NCBI GenBank assembly: GCA_910579685.1
Contig: CAJTVN010000008.1
Location: 1 to 64,000, forward strand
DNA from: an uncultured Lachnospiraceae bacterium
GTDB lineage: Bacteria; Bacillota; Clostridia; Lachnospirales; Lachnospiraceae
DNA length: 64,000 nucleotides
Reading direction: 5' to 3'
This document shows, one piece after another, positions 17,122 to 26,055 of this stretch. Positions within the stretch are counted from its first letter, which is position 1, and every line of letters starts with the position of its first letter. Below the pieces are notes generated by a model. It ran no database searches, was not told the DNA's origin, and worked only from the letters and a program-made list of their open reading frames with translations. Position numbers and translations under genes: made by a program.

Positions 17122-20100
17122 TTACACAAGCTCCGGCTTAAGCCTCACTGAAAATTCCATTTTCTCCCCGTTCAGCCGGTATTCCTCCAAAAGCATGGGG
17201 CCGCAGCTTGCGGAGCCGATTCCGCTCTGACGATAATCCACACACAGAACGGTATAAGGCGACGGTTCCAGCTCATAGTTGTGCATTTTTTCCGTGAGCT
17301 CCTCCTGGGTATAGACAGAGGCGTTAAAGGCAAAGGTTTCTTTTCCCGCCACAGTGAGCAGCGCTCTCTCCCCTCTTACCGTCACATAATCGCAGTCGTG
17401 ATGGCTTCCGTTTTCCTGAGGCCTCAAATAGTCCTCGTGCATGGCTTTTACATCCGTCTCGAAAAGCCCGTGCCAGGATGCCCGCCTCTTGTCAATATAG
17501 CTCTCAACCGGTCCCAGTCCGCAGTAAGTCACTTTCGCCATGGAACCCGGAAGGAACAGGCGCAGGCCAAACCTTGGCAGGAAGGGAAATTCGGGATTTT
17601 TCCGCGCATGCAGCTCCACATCCAGCTTTCCGTCCGGCCAGACGCTCCAGCAGGCCCGGATATTCAAAATCCTCTGCAGGTAAATGGCGGACAGGGACAG
17701 CACGGTTTCGATTTTCACCCTTCCGTCCTCCTCCCATACTCTGGTCTCATAGGCTCTGGCCACCGTCCGGTCATATCCGGCCTCCATCCACTCTCTCTTG
17801 ATATTCCGGTCATTGTCCGTGGGAGCTCTCCAGATATTGTACTCCATGGCCCGTTCCAGGAGAGACTGGTTTCGGTAAACCATCTTCGCAAACACACCCG
17901 TCAGCTTGTCATAGGTATAGCAAAAATCCGCCGTGGAGATCAGGATCCCGCACTCACTCTCTTCGATCTCAGGGCAGACGCATTCACTGCCGTCCCCATA
18001 CAGTTCTTTCACCTTCTGATTTCGGCTGTCGGCATTCTTTAACTCAACCTCCTCAAATCCAAGTTCGAAGCCTGCGGGAAGAACCTCGCTTGCCTTCTTC
18101 TGTATATAGGTGACCTTCAGGAAACATTTTCCGCTCTCCGGGATAGTGAAAGAGACGGGAACCGCTCTCTCCTGATGCGCCGGAATGTCCAGAAGCCCGG
18201 GACTGTCAACCACGCCCGTCTCCCTGACGGAGCCGTCGCAGATGACTTCATAACGCACCGTTAGGTATTCCTTCAGATTTACAAAATCCATGTAATTGTG
18301 CAGTACGATTTCTTTCTTTTCCTGATCCAGGGAAACGATCCTGGCCGGTCTCTGGACATTCTTGAATTCCTTAAGCCCTGTATGTACTGTGCGGTCAGGG
18401 TATACCAACCCGTCCATGCAGAAGTTGCCGTCATGAGGGAATTCCCCGTGATCTCCGCCGTATCCGTACATTTTCTTTCCCGCGGCATTTGTTCCCATAT
18501 AGATGGCATGATCGCACCACTCCCAGATGAAGCCGCCGCAGGCTCCGTCATGTTGCTGCACCGCCTGGAAATAATCCTCCAAATCTCCGGGGCCGTTTCC
18601 CATGGCATGGCAGTATTCGCACATCACGTAGGGTTTTGTGCCGTCCTTATCAAAATACTCATGCAGGCTTTCAAGCGACGGATACATACAGCTGTAGGTA
18701 TCCAGGGCGCTGTAATCATACTCCCGTCCTCCGGGCACGTACCTCGCACTCTCATAATGTGTGAGACGATCCGGATCAAATTCCTTTGTCCACTTGAGCG
18801 CCGCCTCAAAGGTGCAGCCATAGGCACACTCATTTCCCATGGACCACATAATCACACAGGGGCGGTTCTTATCCCTCTCCACACAGCGCCTGGTTCTGTC
18901 CACCGTAGCCTGCGTAAATTCCGGGTTGTCCGCAATCGCCACTCCCCATCTCCTGCTCCTTGACGCCCAGTCAGTCTCCGTGGAATAGACCGATTCCGCC
19001 CCATGGCTCTCATTGTCCGCCTCGTCGATCACATAAAACCCAAGACGGTCATAGAGCGGATAAGCCCAGGGTGCGTTTGGATAATGACTGGTACGGATGG
19101 CATTGATATTGTGCTGCTTCATCAGGGTAAGATCCCTCATAAGCCGCTCCTTACTGATCACAAAACCCGTAACAGGATCGCTGTCGTGACGGTTTGTCCC
19201 GTGGAATTTCACTTTTGCCCCGTTGATATACAGAACGCCGTCTGCAGCATGGATTTCCCGGATTCCCACCTGATCCGTAATCACCTCGTCCTGGGTCTCC
19301 AGCACCAGCGTATAGAGCCAGGGCTCCTCTGCATTCCAGAGAAGAGCGTCCTTCACCTCCAGGGTTATTTTTCCCTTTTCATCCAGTAAATCCGCCCCGC
19401 CATCTGCCGCCAGATTCCCCTGAGGATCCAAAAGCGACGCTCTGGTTGCAACCGGCTTTCCCAGATACCAAATCGCAATCTCCACGTTTCCATCCCGGTA
19501 GTCCTTTGTTGGCTTTGCCTTCACGAAATAGTCAAAAATTCCCTCTTTCGGCCTTCTCAGCAGATACACATCCCGAAAAATTCCGCTCATCCTGAATTTG
19601 TCCTGGTCCTCAAGATAGCTTCCGTCACACCATTTCAGGACCAGCACGCAAAGCCTGTTTTCCCCATCCCTGAGACTGTCCGTGATCTCAAACTCGCTGG
19701 TGGAATGGGACACCTGGCTGTAACCCACAAAAACGCCGTTCAGCCATACATAGAAGCAGGAATCCACTCCCTCAAAATTCAGAAATGCCCTGGGCGCCTT
19801 TTCGTCCCTGTGATAGTCAAAGGTCCGCACATACTCCCCGCAGGGATTTTGATGGGGAACATAAGGCGGATCCATGGGAAAAGGATAGCGCACGTTTGTG
19901 TACTGATGGCGGTCATGCCCGTCATTCTGCCACACTCCCGGAACCTTCACCGTCTCAAACTCCGATAATTCAAAGTTCTCCCGGAAAAATTCCTCCTGCG
20001 CATCATAAATACTGTCAAAGTAGCGGAATTTCCACTCTCCGGAAAGCGGCACAAAACGATCCGACTCTTCTCTCTCCCCGGCCGGATTGTCCATTCTGCC

Positions 20101-20184
20101 GGACGCCGGGATGTAATAGGCCCTGTTTGGCATGGTATTTACATGCAGCGTCTTCAAGTCTTCATAATATTTCGGAATAATCAT
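17122..20184 (-). CDS. lacZ: Beta-galactosidase, LacZ-type GH2
   Basis: A 1020-residue protein with the five-domain LacZ layout: sugar-binding domain (about 45-215), two Ig-like domains around the TIM barrel (about 320-620), and a C-terminal Bgal small-chain domain (about 730-1010). The acid/base is E452 in SMGNECAYG and the nucleophile E523 in VMCEYCHAMGN; ITTxRxSHYP-like NAIRTSHYPN is at about 355. There is no signal peptide, so it acts on imported beta-galactosides in the cytoplasm. The divergent AraC gene upstream is the likely regulator. The ribosome site is AAGGAGGAGG. Confidence 0.93.
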   Translation of the reverse strand: MIIPKYYEDLKTLHVNTMPNRAYYIPASGRMDNPAGEREESDRFVPLSGEWKFRYFDSIYDAQEEFFRENFELSEFETVKVPGVWQNDGHDRHQYTNVRYPFPMDPPYVPHQNPCGEYVRTFDYHRDEKAPRAFLNFEGVDSCFYVWLNGVFVGYSQVSHSTSEFEITDSLRDGENRLCVLVLKWCDGSYLEDQDKFRMSGIFRDVYLLRRPKEGIFDYFVKAKPTKDYRDGNVEIAIWYLGKPVATRASLLDPQGNLAADGGADLLDEKGKITLEVKDALLWNAEEPWLYTLVLETQDEVITDQVGIREIHAADGVLYINGAKVKFHGTNRHDSDPVTGFVISKERLMRDLTLMKQHNINAIRTSHYPNAPWAYPLYDRLGFYVIDEADNESHGAESVYSTETDWASRSRRWGVAIADNPEFTQATVDRTRRCVERDKNRPCVIMWSMGNECAYGCTFEAALKWTKEFDPDRLTHYESARYVPGGREYDYSALDTYSCMYPSLESLHEYFDKDGTKPYVMCEYCHAMGNGPGDLEDYFQAVQQHDGACGGFIWEWCDHAIYMGTNAAGKKMYGYGGDHGEFPHDGNFCMDGLVYPDRTVHTGLKEFKNVQRPARIVSLDQEKKEIVLHNYMDFVNLKEYLTVRYEVICDGSVRETGVVDSPGLLDIPAHQERAVPVSFTIPESGKCFLKVTYIQKKASEVLPAGFELGFEEVELKNADSRNQKVKELYGDGSECVCPEIEESECGILISTADFCYTYDKLTGVFAKMVYRNQSLLERAMEYNIWRAPTDNDRNIKREWMEAGYDRTVARAYETRVWEEDGRVKIETVLSLSAIYLQRILNIRACWSVWPDGKLDVELHARKNPEFPFLPRFGLRLFLPGSMAKVTYCGLGPVESYIDKRRASWHGLFETDVKAMHEDYLRPQENGSHHDCDYVTVRGERALLTVAGKETFAFNASVYTQEELTEKMHNYELEPSPYTVLCVDYRQSGIGSASCGPMLLEEYRLNGEKMEFSVRLKPELV

Positions 20185-20258
20185 CTTCTTCCTCCTCCTT
20201 ATCCTCTTCTATTATTTCCATTATAAAAAGTTCTCCCGGAAATTGCCATAGCTTCTAT

Positions 20259-20287
20259 TAGACAAAATATACACAAAATGATACAAT
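20259..20287 (+). promoter_or_regulatory. Promoter of the araC-type gene next to lacZ
   Basis: TAGACA (20259-20264) and TACAAT (20282-20287) are 17 bp apart, about 28 bp before the ATG at 20315. On the other strand a TATAAT (20220-20225) probably serves lacZ, so the two genes share a 130-bp control region. Confidence 0.6.
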
Positions 20288-20314
20288 TAAACAAAACAGG
20301 AAAGAAGGTCCGCC

Positions 20315-21157
20315 ATGTATTCCTACACCGGTTATCTCTATGAATCCGACCACGAAATTGTGGATTGTGCAAATCCCCTTACCATCAGCGGCTGCGGAAT
20401 CTACCGCCTGATCCGCCAGCCCTCCATGACCACCACACGGCCCGAAGGGCGCAGAGATTACCAGCTTCTCTATGTTTCCCGCGGAAAAGCCTTCTTTCAT
20501 TTCGACGGAAGGGATGAGGCGGCCCATGCGGGATGTATGGTACTGTACCGTCCGGGAGAGCCCCAGCATTATTACTACTATGCCGAGGATGCACCCGAGG
20601 TATGCTGGATTCACTTTTCCGGCACGCATGCCTGCGATATGCTGGACAAAATTGGATTCTCTGCCGCTCATATCCTGGACTGCGGTATCCTGAGCAGCTA
20701 TTCGGAATTTTTCCGCCAGATTGTGCAGGAGCTGCAGCTAAAGCGTCCCTGTTTTTCGGAATGTCTTTACCTTTCTCTGCGCAGGCTCTTTGCGGAGATC
20801 CACAGAAATCTTCTGGAGCTATCCGCGGACAACCGGATGAACCAGAAGGAGATGGAGGATACCATCCGCTATTTCAATGAAGCGTTCTCTCAGGAAATCA
20901 GCATTGAGGAGTACGCAAAAAACCAGCACATGAGTGTGTGCTGGTTTATCCGCTGTTTTAAACGTTACATGGGCATGACGCCCCTGCAGTACGTCACCGC
21001 CATCCGTATCACCAAGGCAAAGGACCTGCTCAAAAACACCGCTTTCACCATCCAGGAGGTTGGCCGTCTTGTAGGGTACGAAAATCCTCTGTATTTCAGC
21101 CGAATTTTCAAAAAACAGACGGGACATTCTCCCTCCGAATACCGAAAAGAATACTGA
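20315..21157 (+). CDS. AraC family transcriptional regulator
   Basis: A 280-residue protein with an N-terminal cupin-type sensor (about 20-150) and two helix-turn-helix motifs in the last 100 residues (SIEEYAKNQHMSVCWFIRCF and FTIQEVGRLVGYENPLYFSR). Such regulators bind a sugar and usually activate a neighbouring operon. The divergent LacZ-type gene shares its promoter region, so control of beta-galactoside use is the natural inference. It converges with the nlpA/metQ gene with only 47 bp between stops and no clear terminator. Confidence 0.9.
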   Translation: MYSYTGYLYESDHEIVDCANPLTISGCGIYRLIRQPSMTTTRPEGRRDYQLLYVSRGKAFFHFDGRDEAAHAGCMVLYRPGEPQHYYYYAEDAPEVCWIHFSGTHACDMLDKIGFSAAHILDCGILSSYSEFFRQIVQELQLKRPCFSECLYLSLRRLFAEIHRNLLELSADNRMNQKEMEDTIRYFNEAFSQEISIEEYAKNQHMSVCWFIRCFKRYMGMTPLQYVTAIRITKAKDLLKNTAFTIQEVGRLVGYENPLYFSRIFKKQTGHSPSEYRKEY

Positions 21158-21204
21158 ACATTTTACTTTTGCAGACCATTTGCACTTTTGCTGAAAACAT
21201 AACC

Positions 21205-22158
21205 TTATTCAAAAGGAACCACAGCGCCCTGATACGTGTCTTCAATAAATTTTTTGATCTCATCCGATTTAAGAACCTCCACCAGCGCCTTAACCGCATC
21301 GCTGTTCTCGTTTCCTTCCTTCACGGCGATCACGTTCACATAGGTCTGTGCCGCAAGGGAATCGGAAGTCTCCGTTGCCAGTGCGTCCGTCTGGGCATTT
21401 AAGCCTGCATCCAGAGCATAGTTTCCGTTGATCACGGCAAAGGCAACCTCGGAAAGAACCTTGGGAACCTGGGCCGCTTCCATCTCAACGAAGTTGATCT
21501 TATAAGGGTTTTCCTCGATATCGTTGATCGTCGCATTGATACCCGCATCCGCTTTTAACTTAAGCAGTCCGTTGTCCTGCAGAAGAAGCAGGGCTCTGGC
21601 TTCATTGGTCGTATCGTTGGGAACTGCCACGTCCGCACCCTCCGGCACGTTGGTAAGATCGCTTTCCGTTCCCGCATAGATTCCGAACGGCTCATAGTGA
21701 ATTCCGCCCGCATTTACCAGATGCGTGCCCCTCTCCTCGTTGAAGCTGTCGAGATAGGGAATATGCTGGAAATAGTTGGCATCAATATCTCCCTCTTCCA
21801 CCACATTGTTGGGCTGCACATAATCGTCAAACACCGTGACCTGAAGGTCATAGCCCTTCTGCGCCAGGATCGGCTTTGCCGCTTCCAGAATCTCCGCATG
21901 GGGCACTGCCGTCGCCGCAACCGTGATCACCTGCAGCTCGCCCGCATTCTGCTCTTCCTGTGAGGCATCCGCCGTATCAGCCTGCGCCGCATCCTCTGCC
22001 TGTGCGTTGTCCGCCGCATCAGCCGCTGCCGCATCCTCCGTCTGTGCGTTATCTGAGGTTTCCGCCTCAGGCTGCGCCGTACTTTCCTTACTCCCGCAGG
22101 CGGTAAGAAGCCCCGATGCCAGAACCGCTGTTAAAACAAGTGACAAAAATTTTTTCAT
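21205..22158 (-). CDS. metQ: MetQ/NlpA family ABC substrate-binding lipoprotein
   Basis: A 317-residue lipoprotein (LLTACGS lipobox, C21) followed by an unusually long Ala/Asp/Gln-rich linker (about 25-75) and a NlpA domain from about 77 (LQVITVAATAVPHAEILE). The ANYFQHIPYLDSFN block is typical of MetQ proteins. It captures methionine or a related amino acid outside the cell for the MetNI transporter encoded just upstream. The linker is low complexity with repeats of DAAQA-like units. The substrate is inferred from family. Confidence 0.9.
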   Translation of the reverse strand: MKKFLSLVLTAVLASGLLTACGSKESTAQPEAETSDNAQTEDAAAADAADNAQAEDAAQADTADASQEEQNAGELQVITVAATAVPHAEILEAAKPILAQKGYDLQVTVFDDYVQPNNVVEEGDIDANYFQHIPYLDSFNEERGTHLVNAGGIHYEPFGIYAGTESDLTNVPEGADVAVPNDTTNEARALLLLQDNGLLKLKADAGINATINDIEENPYKINFVEMEAAQVPKVLSEVAFAVINGNYALDAGLNAQTDALATETSDSLAAQTYVNVIAVKEGNENSDAVKALVEVLKSDEIKKFIEDTYQGAVVPFE

Positions 22159-22237
22159 AAAACACTCCTCCTTCTGCAGTTACCTGCATTCTCTCTATGA
22201 TAAACTCCAAAAACTGATCGTTTGAAGTATTATCCTT

Positions 22238-22903
22238 TTATCCGGTAATGCGTTTATCCAGTTTTTTGGAAAGCCTGGTTCCCAGCATTTGAAGGATCTG
22301 AACCAGCAAAACCAGGAGAATCACGGTTACGAACAATATCTCCAGATTATTCCTGTAGTAGCCGTACTGAATGGCAATGTTGCCAAGTCCGCCGCCGCCT
22401 ACCACGCCCGCCATGGCCGAATATCCCAGAATCGTGCCCAGCGCAATCGTCACACCCACGATCAGGGAGGTTCTGGCCTCCGCCAGAAGCACCTTGAATA
22501 TAATGGTAAAAAGGCCCGCACCCATGCTCTGGGCCGCCTCGACCACCCCATGATCCACCTCCAGAAGCGAGGATTCCACCAGCCTTGCCACAAACGGCGC
22601 CGCCGCAAGAGCCAGCGGTACGATCGTTGCGGCAGGTCCATAGCTTTTTCCCACAATAAGCTTGGTCAGAGGCATAATTGCGATCAGTAGAATAAGGAAA
22701 GGAACGCTCCGCACAATATTCACCACAAAATCCAGAACCTTGTAAACGAACGCTCCGGGCTTTAGCCCTCCCGGCGCCGAAACCACCAGAATCACCCCTA
22801 GCGGCAGCCCGATGGCATATGCGATCAGGGTGGAGACCAGCGTCATATATAAAGTAATCCATGTATTTTCAACCAGCATGTTAACTGTCGCACTATCCCA
22901 CAT
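22238..22903 (-). CDS. metI: MetI-type ABC transporter permease
   Basis: A 221-residue permease with about five to six membrane helices and the EAA loop SSLLEVDHGVVEAAQSMGA near residue 125. It pairs with MetN and MetQ for methionine uptake. ATG 22903 overlaps the end of metN by 11 bp and is preferred to the TTG at 22912; GAGGG of the metN end serves as ribosome site. The overlap suggests translational coupling. Confidence 0.9.
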   Translation of the reverse strand: MWDSATVNMLVENTWITLYMTLVSTLIAYAIGLPLGVILVVSAPGGLKPGAFVYKVLDFVVNIVRSVPFLILLIAIMPLTKLIVGKSYGPAATIVPLALAAAPFVARLVESSLLEVDHGVVEAAQSMGAGLFTIIFKVLLAEARTSLIVGVTIALGTILGYSAMAGVVGGGGLGNIAIQYGYYRNNLEILFVTVILLVLLVQILQMLGTRLSKKLDKRITG

Positions 22904-23906
22904 AACCCTCAAGCTCCTCCACTTCCAGTTTTCTATCCTTTAAATATTGAACCATTTTCTCCGCAGTCACCTGATCCTGCGGCAGCTGCAGGATCATCTG
23001 TCCGTGAGCCACGCCCCCGATATCCCGTGTGTCCGCAAGCAGAATGTTTACCGGCGCCTTACAGGTGATCACCATATTGGCAATCACCGGCTCAAAGGAA
23101 GAATTGCTGGAAAAAACAATCCGGATGCAGCGCTTACCCTGCATCTCCAGAGTCCGGTTCCCTTCCCCCTGGAATACCAGCTTTTTGGCAGCAGGACTTC
23201 CCGGTCTTGAAAAAACCTCCTCCACGGTTCCGGTTTCCGCAAGGAAGCCGGAATCTATAATCGCAACATGGCTGCAAATTTCCTGGACCACCGCCATCTC
23301 ATGCGTGATGATGACGATCGTGATCCCATATTTTTCATTAATTTCCTTAAGCAGGGCGAGAATGGATTTGGTCGTAGTCGGATCCAGGGCGCTTGTGGCC
23401 TCGTCGCACAGAAGGATTTTGGGATTATTGGCAAGAGCTCTTGCAATGGCAACCCTCTGCTTCTGTCCTCCCGAAAGCTGGGCCGGATAAGCTCCGGCCT
23501 TCTCGGAAAGCCCTACGATCTCGAGCAGCTCTGCCGCCCGTTTCCTTGCCGCCTTTTTGGATGAGCCGGTAATTTCCAGCGGAAAACAGATATTATCAAG
23601 AACCGTCCTCTGCATCAGCAGATTGAAATGCTGGAAGATCATGGCGACCTGCGTCCTGACCTTTCGAAGCTCGCCGTCTTTTAAGGAAGATAAATCCCTG
23701 CCCTCAATACAGACCGTACCCGAGGTGGGCCTCTCAAGGAAATTGAGACATCTCACCAAAGTGGACTTCCCTGCGCCGCTCATACCGATGATCCCGTAGA
23801 TCTCGCCTTTATGTATGTCAAGATTAATGCCTTTGAGGGCCTCAACCTTATTGTCTTTTCCAAGAAAAGTCTTGGTCACATCCTTTACCTGAATGATCGT
23901 CTCCAT
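22893..23906 (-). CDS. metN: Methionine-type ABC transporter ATP-binding protein
   Basis: A 337-residue ATPase with Walker A GMSGAGKS (about 38-45), Q-loop, signature LSGGQKQRVAIARAL, Walker B ILLCDEATSALD, and the C-terminal NIL ligand-sensing domain (about 255-335) found in MetN proteins, where bound methionine inhibits transport. The start at 23906 has AAGGAATGG upstream; a longer frame starts at 23942 without a better ribosome site. First gene of metN-metI-metQ. Confidence 0.93.
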   Translation of the reverse strand: METIIQVKDVTKTFLGKDNKVEALKGINLDIHKGEIYGIIGMSGAGKSTLVRCLNFLERPTSGTVCIEGRDLSSLKDGELRKVRTQVAMIFQHFNLLMQRTVLDNICFPLEITGSSKKAARKRAAELLEIVGLSEKAGAYPAQLSGGQKQRVAIARALANNPKILLCDEATSALDPTTTKSILALLKEINEKYGITIVIITHEMAVVQEICSHVAIIDSGFLAETGTVEEVFSRPGSPAAKKLVFQGEGNRTLEMQGKRCIRIVFSSNSSFEPVIANMVITCKAPVNILLADTRDIGGVAHGQMILQLPQDQVTAEKMVQYLKDRKLEVEELEGYVG

Positions 23907-23959
23907 CTGAATCCATTCCTTCATCTTATAATGTGCATACACACCGCCTACAATTTCGT

Positions 23960-23988
23960 ATCATATCACAAACCATACCTCCTTGCAA
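23960..23988 (-). promoter_or_regulatory. metNIQ promoter
   Basis: On the minus strand TTGCAA (23983-23988) and TATGAT (23960-23965) are 17 bp apart. The expected start near 23953 leaves a leader of about 47 nt before the ATG at 23906. Confidence 0.6.
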
Positions 23989-24202
23989 CTTATTCCTTCC
24001 CAGGTAACCGCAAAACGGGATTTTTGCGAAAATATTGTCTGAATATTCTGTAAATTTACAAGTTCCGCAATTATCCGCATCCATTTCGATCTTCCCTTAT
24101 CAACGTATCCGCCTTCCGTTTGTTTTCATATTTATTCCATATGATTAGTATGTTACTACTTTTCCCTATCTCTGTCAACAAGGAATTTATCAGTAATTTA
24201 AG

Positions 24203-24231
24203 TAGACATATCGGTGAGAATCTATTATAAT
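24203..24231 (+). promoter_or_regulatory. Promoter of the chemoreceptor gene
   Basis: TAGACA (24203-24208) and TATAAT (24226-24231) are separated by 17 bp, a sigma-A type promoter about 38 bp before the ATG at 24270. Confidence 0.6.
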
Positions 24232-24269
24232 TTACTTTAACTATAATTATACATTTTCGGGGGACGACC

Positions 24270-26030
24270 ATGAAAAATCTAAAGATCAGAACAAAATTAC
24301 TGGTAACATTTATGCTCATTATCCTGCTGTTTATCGGAACGGTAGTCGTTGCAACCACCGGGTTGAAGCAGAATGCGGCAAAGTACTCTCAATTTTATAA
24401 CGTTGGCTATCAGATCACCAACAAGGTTATGAACATGCGCCGCGGACTGCAGATTATCGTGAAGGATCTCACCTTTATCACCATAGAAGGGGACGCATCC
24501 AAAATCGAAGCCTATACGGCGGACATGCAGAAGGAGCTGGACGGTCTGCAGACAAACGGCACATGGCTCTTTGAAAATTTCACAGGCGATGCCGAACTGC
24601 TTAACACCTTCGCCACTCATATTACCACGGCCGTGGAAATGCAGGATACCGTTATCAAGACGGCGCAGACCGACAACAAAAAGGCGCAGGAGATGCTTCT
24701 TAACGAGTACCAGCCCCTGGTGGAGGAGGCCGTAAATACGCTGATCCAGATCAGTGCGGTTGCGGAGCAGAATGCGGAGGATGATTACCTCAACACCGTT
24801 TCCATGCAGGACATGCTGGAGGCTCTCCTTCTCGGAATGGCGGGAGTTGCGCTGGTTATCACGCTGGTTCTCTCTACTTATCTGACAAGCGCGATTACGC
24901 GTCCTTTACGCGAACTGGAAAAATCCGCTGAAAAGATCGTGGGCGGAAACTTTGATTTTTCCATTACATATACGTCAAAGGATGAGCTCGGAAAACTGGC
25001 GGAGGCTTTCCGGAACATGACCGTTATTCTGGAATCCATTATTTCCGACGCTTCCAGGCTCTTAAGCGAGATGGCGGACGGAAACTTTGATGTCCGCACA
25101 AAGGCGGAGGATCGCTATGTGGGAAGCTTCCAGAGCCTTCTGGGCTCTATCCGCAAGCTCAACCGCGGTTTAAGCTCCACCCTGGGACAGATCAATGCCA
25201 GCGCCGACCAGGTTGCCGCAGGCTCAGGCCAGGTATCAGACGGTGCGCAGGCGCTCTCCCAGGGAGCCACCGAGCAGGCTTCCGCAGTGGAGGAGCTGGC
25301 TTCCACCATCGCCGGTATTTCCTCCCAGGTAAAAGATACCGCAGAGAACGCCGCAGTGGCAAGAAAGCAGTCCAACACGGCTGAGGACGAGGTGGAAACC
25401 TGCAACAAGCAGATGCAGGAAATGATCACCGCTATGGAAGAGATCACCCGTACTTCCAATCAGATCGGAAACATTATCAAAACAATTGAAAGCATCGCAT
25501 TCCAAACCAATATACTTGCACTCAACGCATCCGTGGAAGCTTCCAGAGCCGGCACCGCAGGCAAGGGCTTTGCGGTGGTTGCCGACGAGGTGCGCAGCCT
25601 TGCAGGCAAGAGTACAGAGGCTTCCAAGGACACTGCGGAACTCATCGAGAGCTCCATCAAGGCAGTAAACCGCGGTACTGAGATTGCAAATTCCACGGCA
25701 AAATCCCTGGTGAAGGTAGTGGAGGGCGTTCGCACCGTTTCCACCAAGGTGGATATGATTGCCGCAGCCGCTGAGGAGCAGGCAGGTGCGGTGGAGCAGG
25801 TTACCGTGGGCGTTGACCAGATTTCCAGCGTGGTTCAGACAAACTCGGCCACGGCACAGGAGAGTGCCGCAGCCAGCGAAGAGCTTTCCAGCCAGGCTGA
25901 AATGCTGAAAAATCTCGTTTCACAGTTTATCCTCCGTGCCGAGTATGCACAGGGGCAGGGTGTTTCCAACCGCTCCAATGCCAGTCCGTACCAGAATAAT
26001 CGCACATCGGAAATGATTAGTCTGGATTAA
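24270..26030 (+). CDS. Methyl-accepting chemotaxis protein
   Basis: A 586-residue receptor: membrane helix 1 (about 9-29), a helical extracellular sensor (30-185), membrane helix 2 (about 188-210), HAMP (211-265), and a cytoplasmic signalling domain whose hairpin tip reads IESIAFQTNILALNASVEAS, the conserved CheA/CheW contact. It detects a ligand outside the cell and controls CheA. The small four-helix-type sensor domain does not name the ligand. Carbamate kinase follows after 25 bp and may share the transcript. GGGGGACG is the ribosome site. Its presence suggests a motile organism. Confidence 0.93.
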   Translation: MKNLKIRTKLLVTFMLIILLFIGTVVVATTGLKQNAAKYSQFYNVGYQITNKVMNMRRGLQIIVKDLTFITIEGDASKIEAYTADMQKELDGLQTNGTWLFENFTGDAELLNTFATHITTAVEMQDTVIKTAQTDNKKAQEMLLNEYQPLVEEAVNTLIQISAVAEQNAEDDYLNTVSMQDMLEALLLGMAGVALVITLVLSTYLTSAITRPLRELEKSAEKIVGGNFDFSITYTSKDELGKLAEAFRNMTVILESIISDASRLLSEMADGNFDVRTKAEDRYVGSFQSLLGSIRKLNRGLSSTLGQINASADQVAAGSGQVSDGAQALSQGATEQASAVEELASTIAGISSQVKDTAENAAVARKQSNTAEDEVETCNKQMQEMITAMEEITRTSNQIGNIIKTIESIAFQTNILALNASVEASRAGTAGKGFAVVADEVRSLAGKSTEASKDTAELIESSIKAVNRGTEIANSTAKSLVKVVEGVRTVSTKVDMIAAAAEEQAGAVEQVTVGVDQISSVVQTNSATAQESAAASEELSSQAEMLKNLVSQFILRAEYAQGQGVSNRSNASPYQNNRTSEMISLD

Positions 26031-26055
26031 GACTGCGCAGAAAGGTATCCTTATC

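Larger units (their letters stand above)
23907..24269. other. Divergent control region metN / chemoreceptor
   Basis: This 363-bp gene-free stretch holds a promoter for each side and a 7-bp inverted repeat CGCAAAA/TTTTGCG at 24009-24028. I looked for a SAM riboswitch or T-box and see neither; the metN leader would be only about 45 nt long. Confidence 0.6.

Noticed and set aside
24208..24234. Sigma-D-like TAAA-N15-ACCGATAT on the minus strand
   Set aside because: It points away from the chemoreceptor and toward metN, which has its own promoter about 230 bp further on. It lies within the sigma-A promoter of the receptor gene and is probably chance in AT-rich DNA.
23907..24269. SAM riboswitch or T-box before metN
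   Set aside because: No S-box core or T-box sequence was found, and the best promoter leaves too short a leader.
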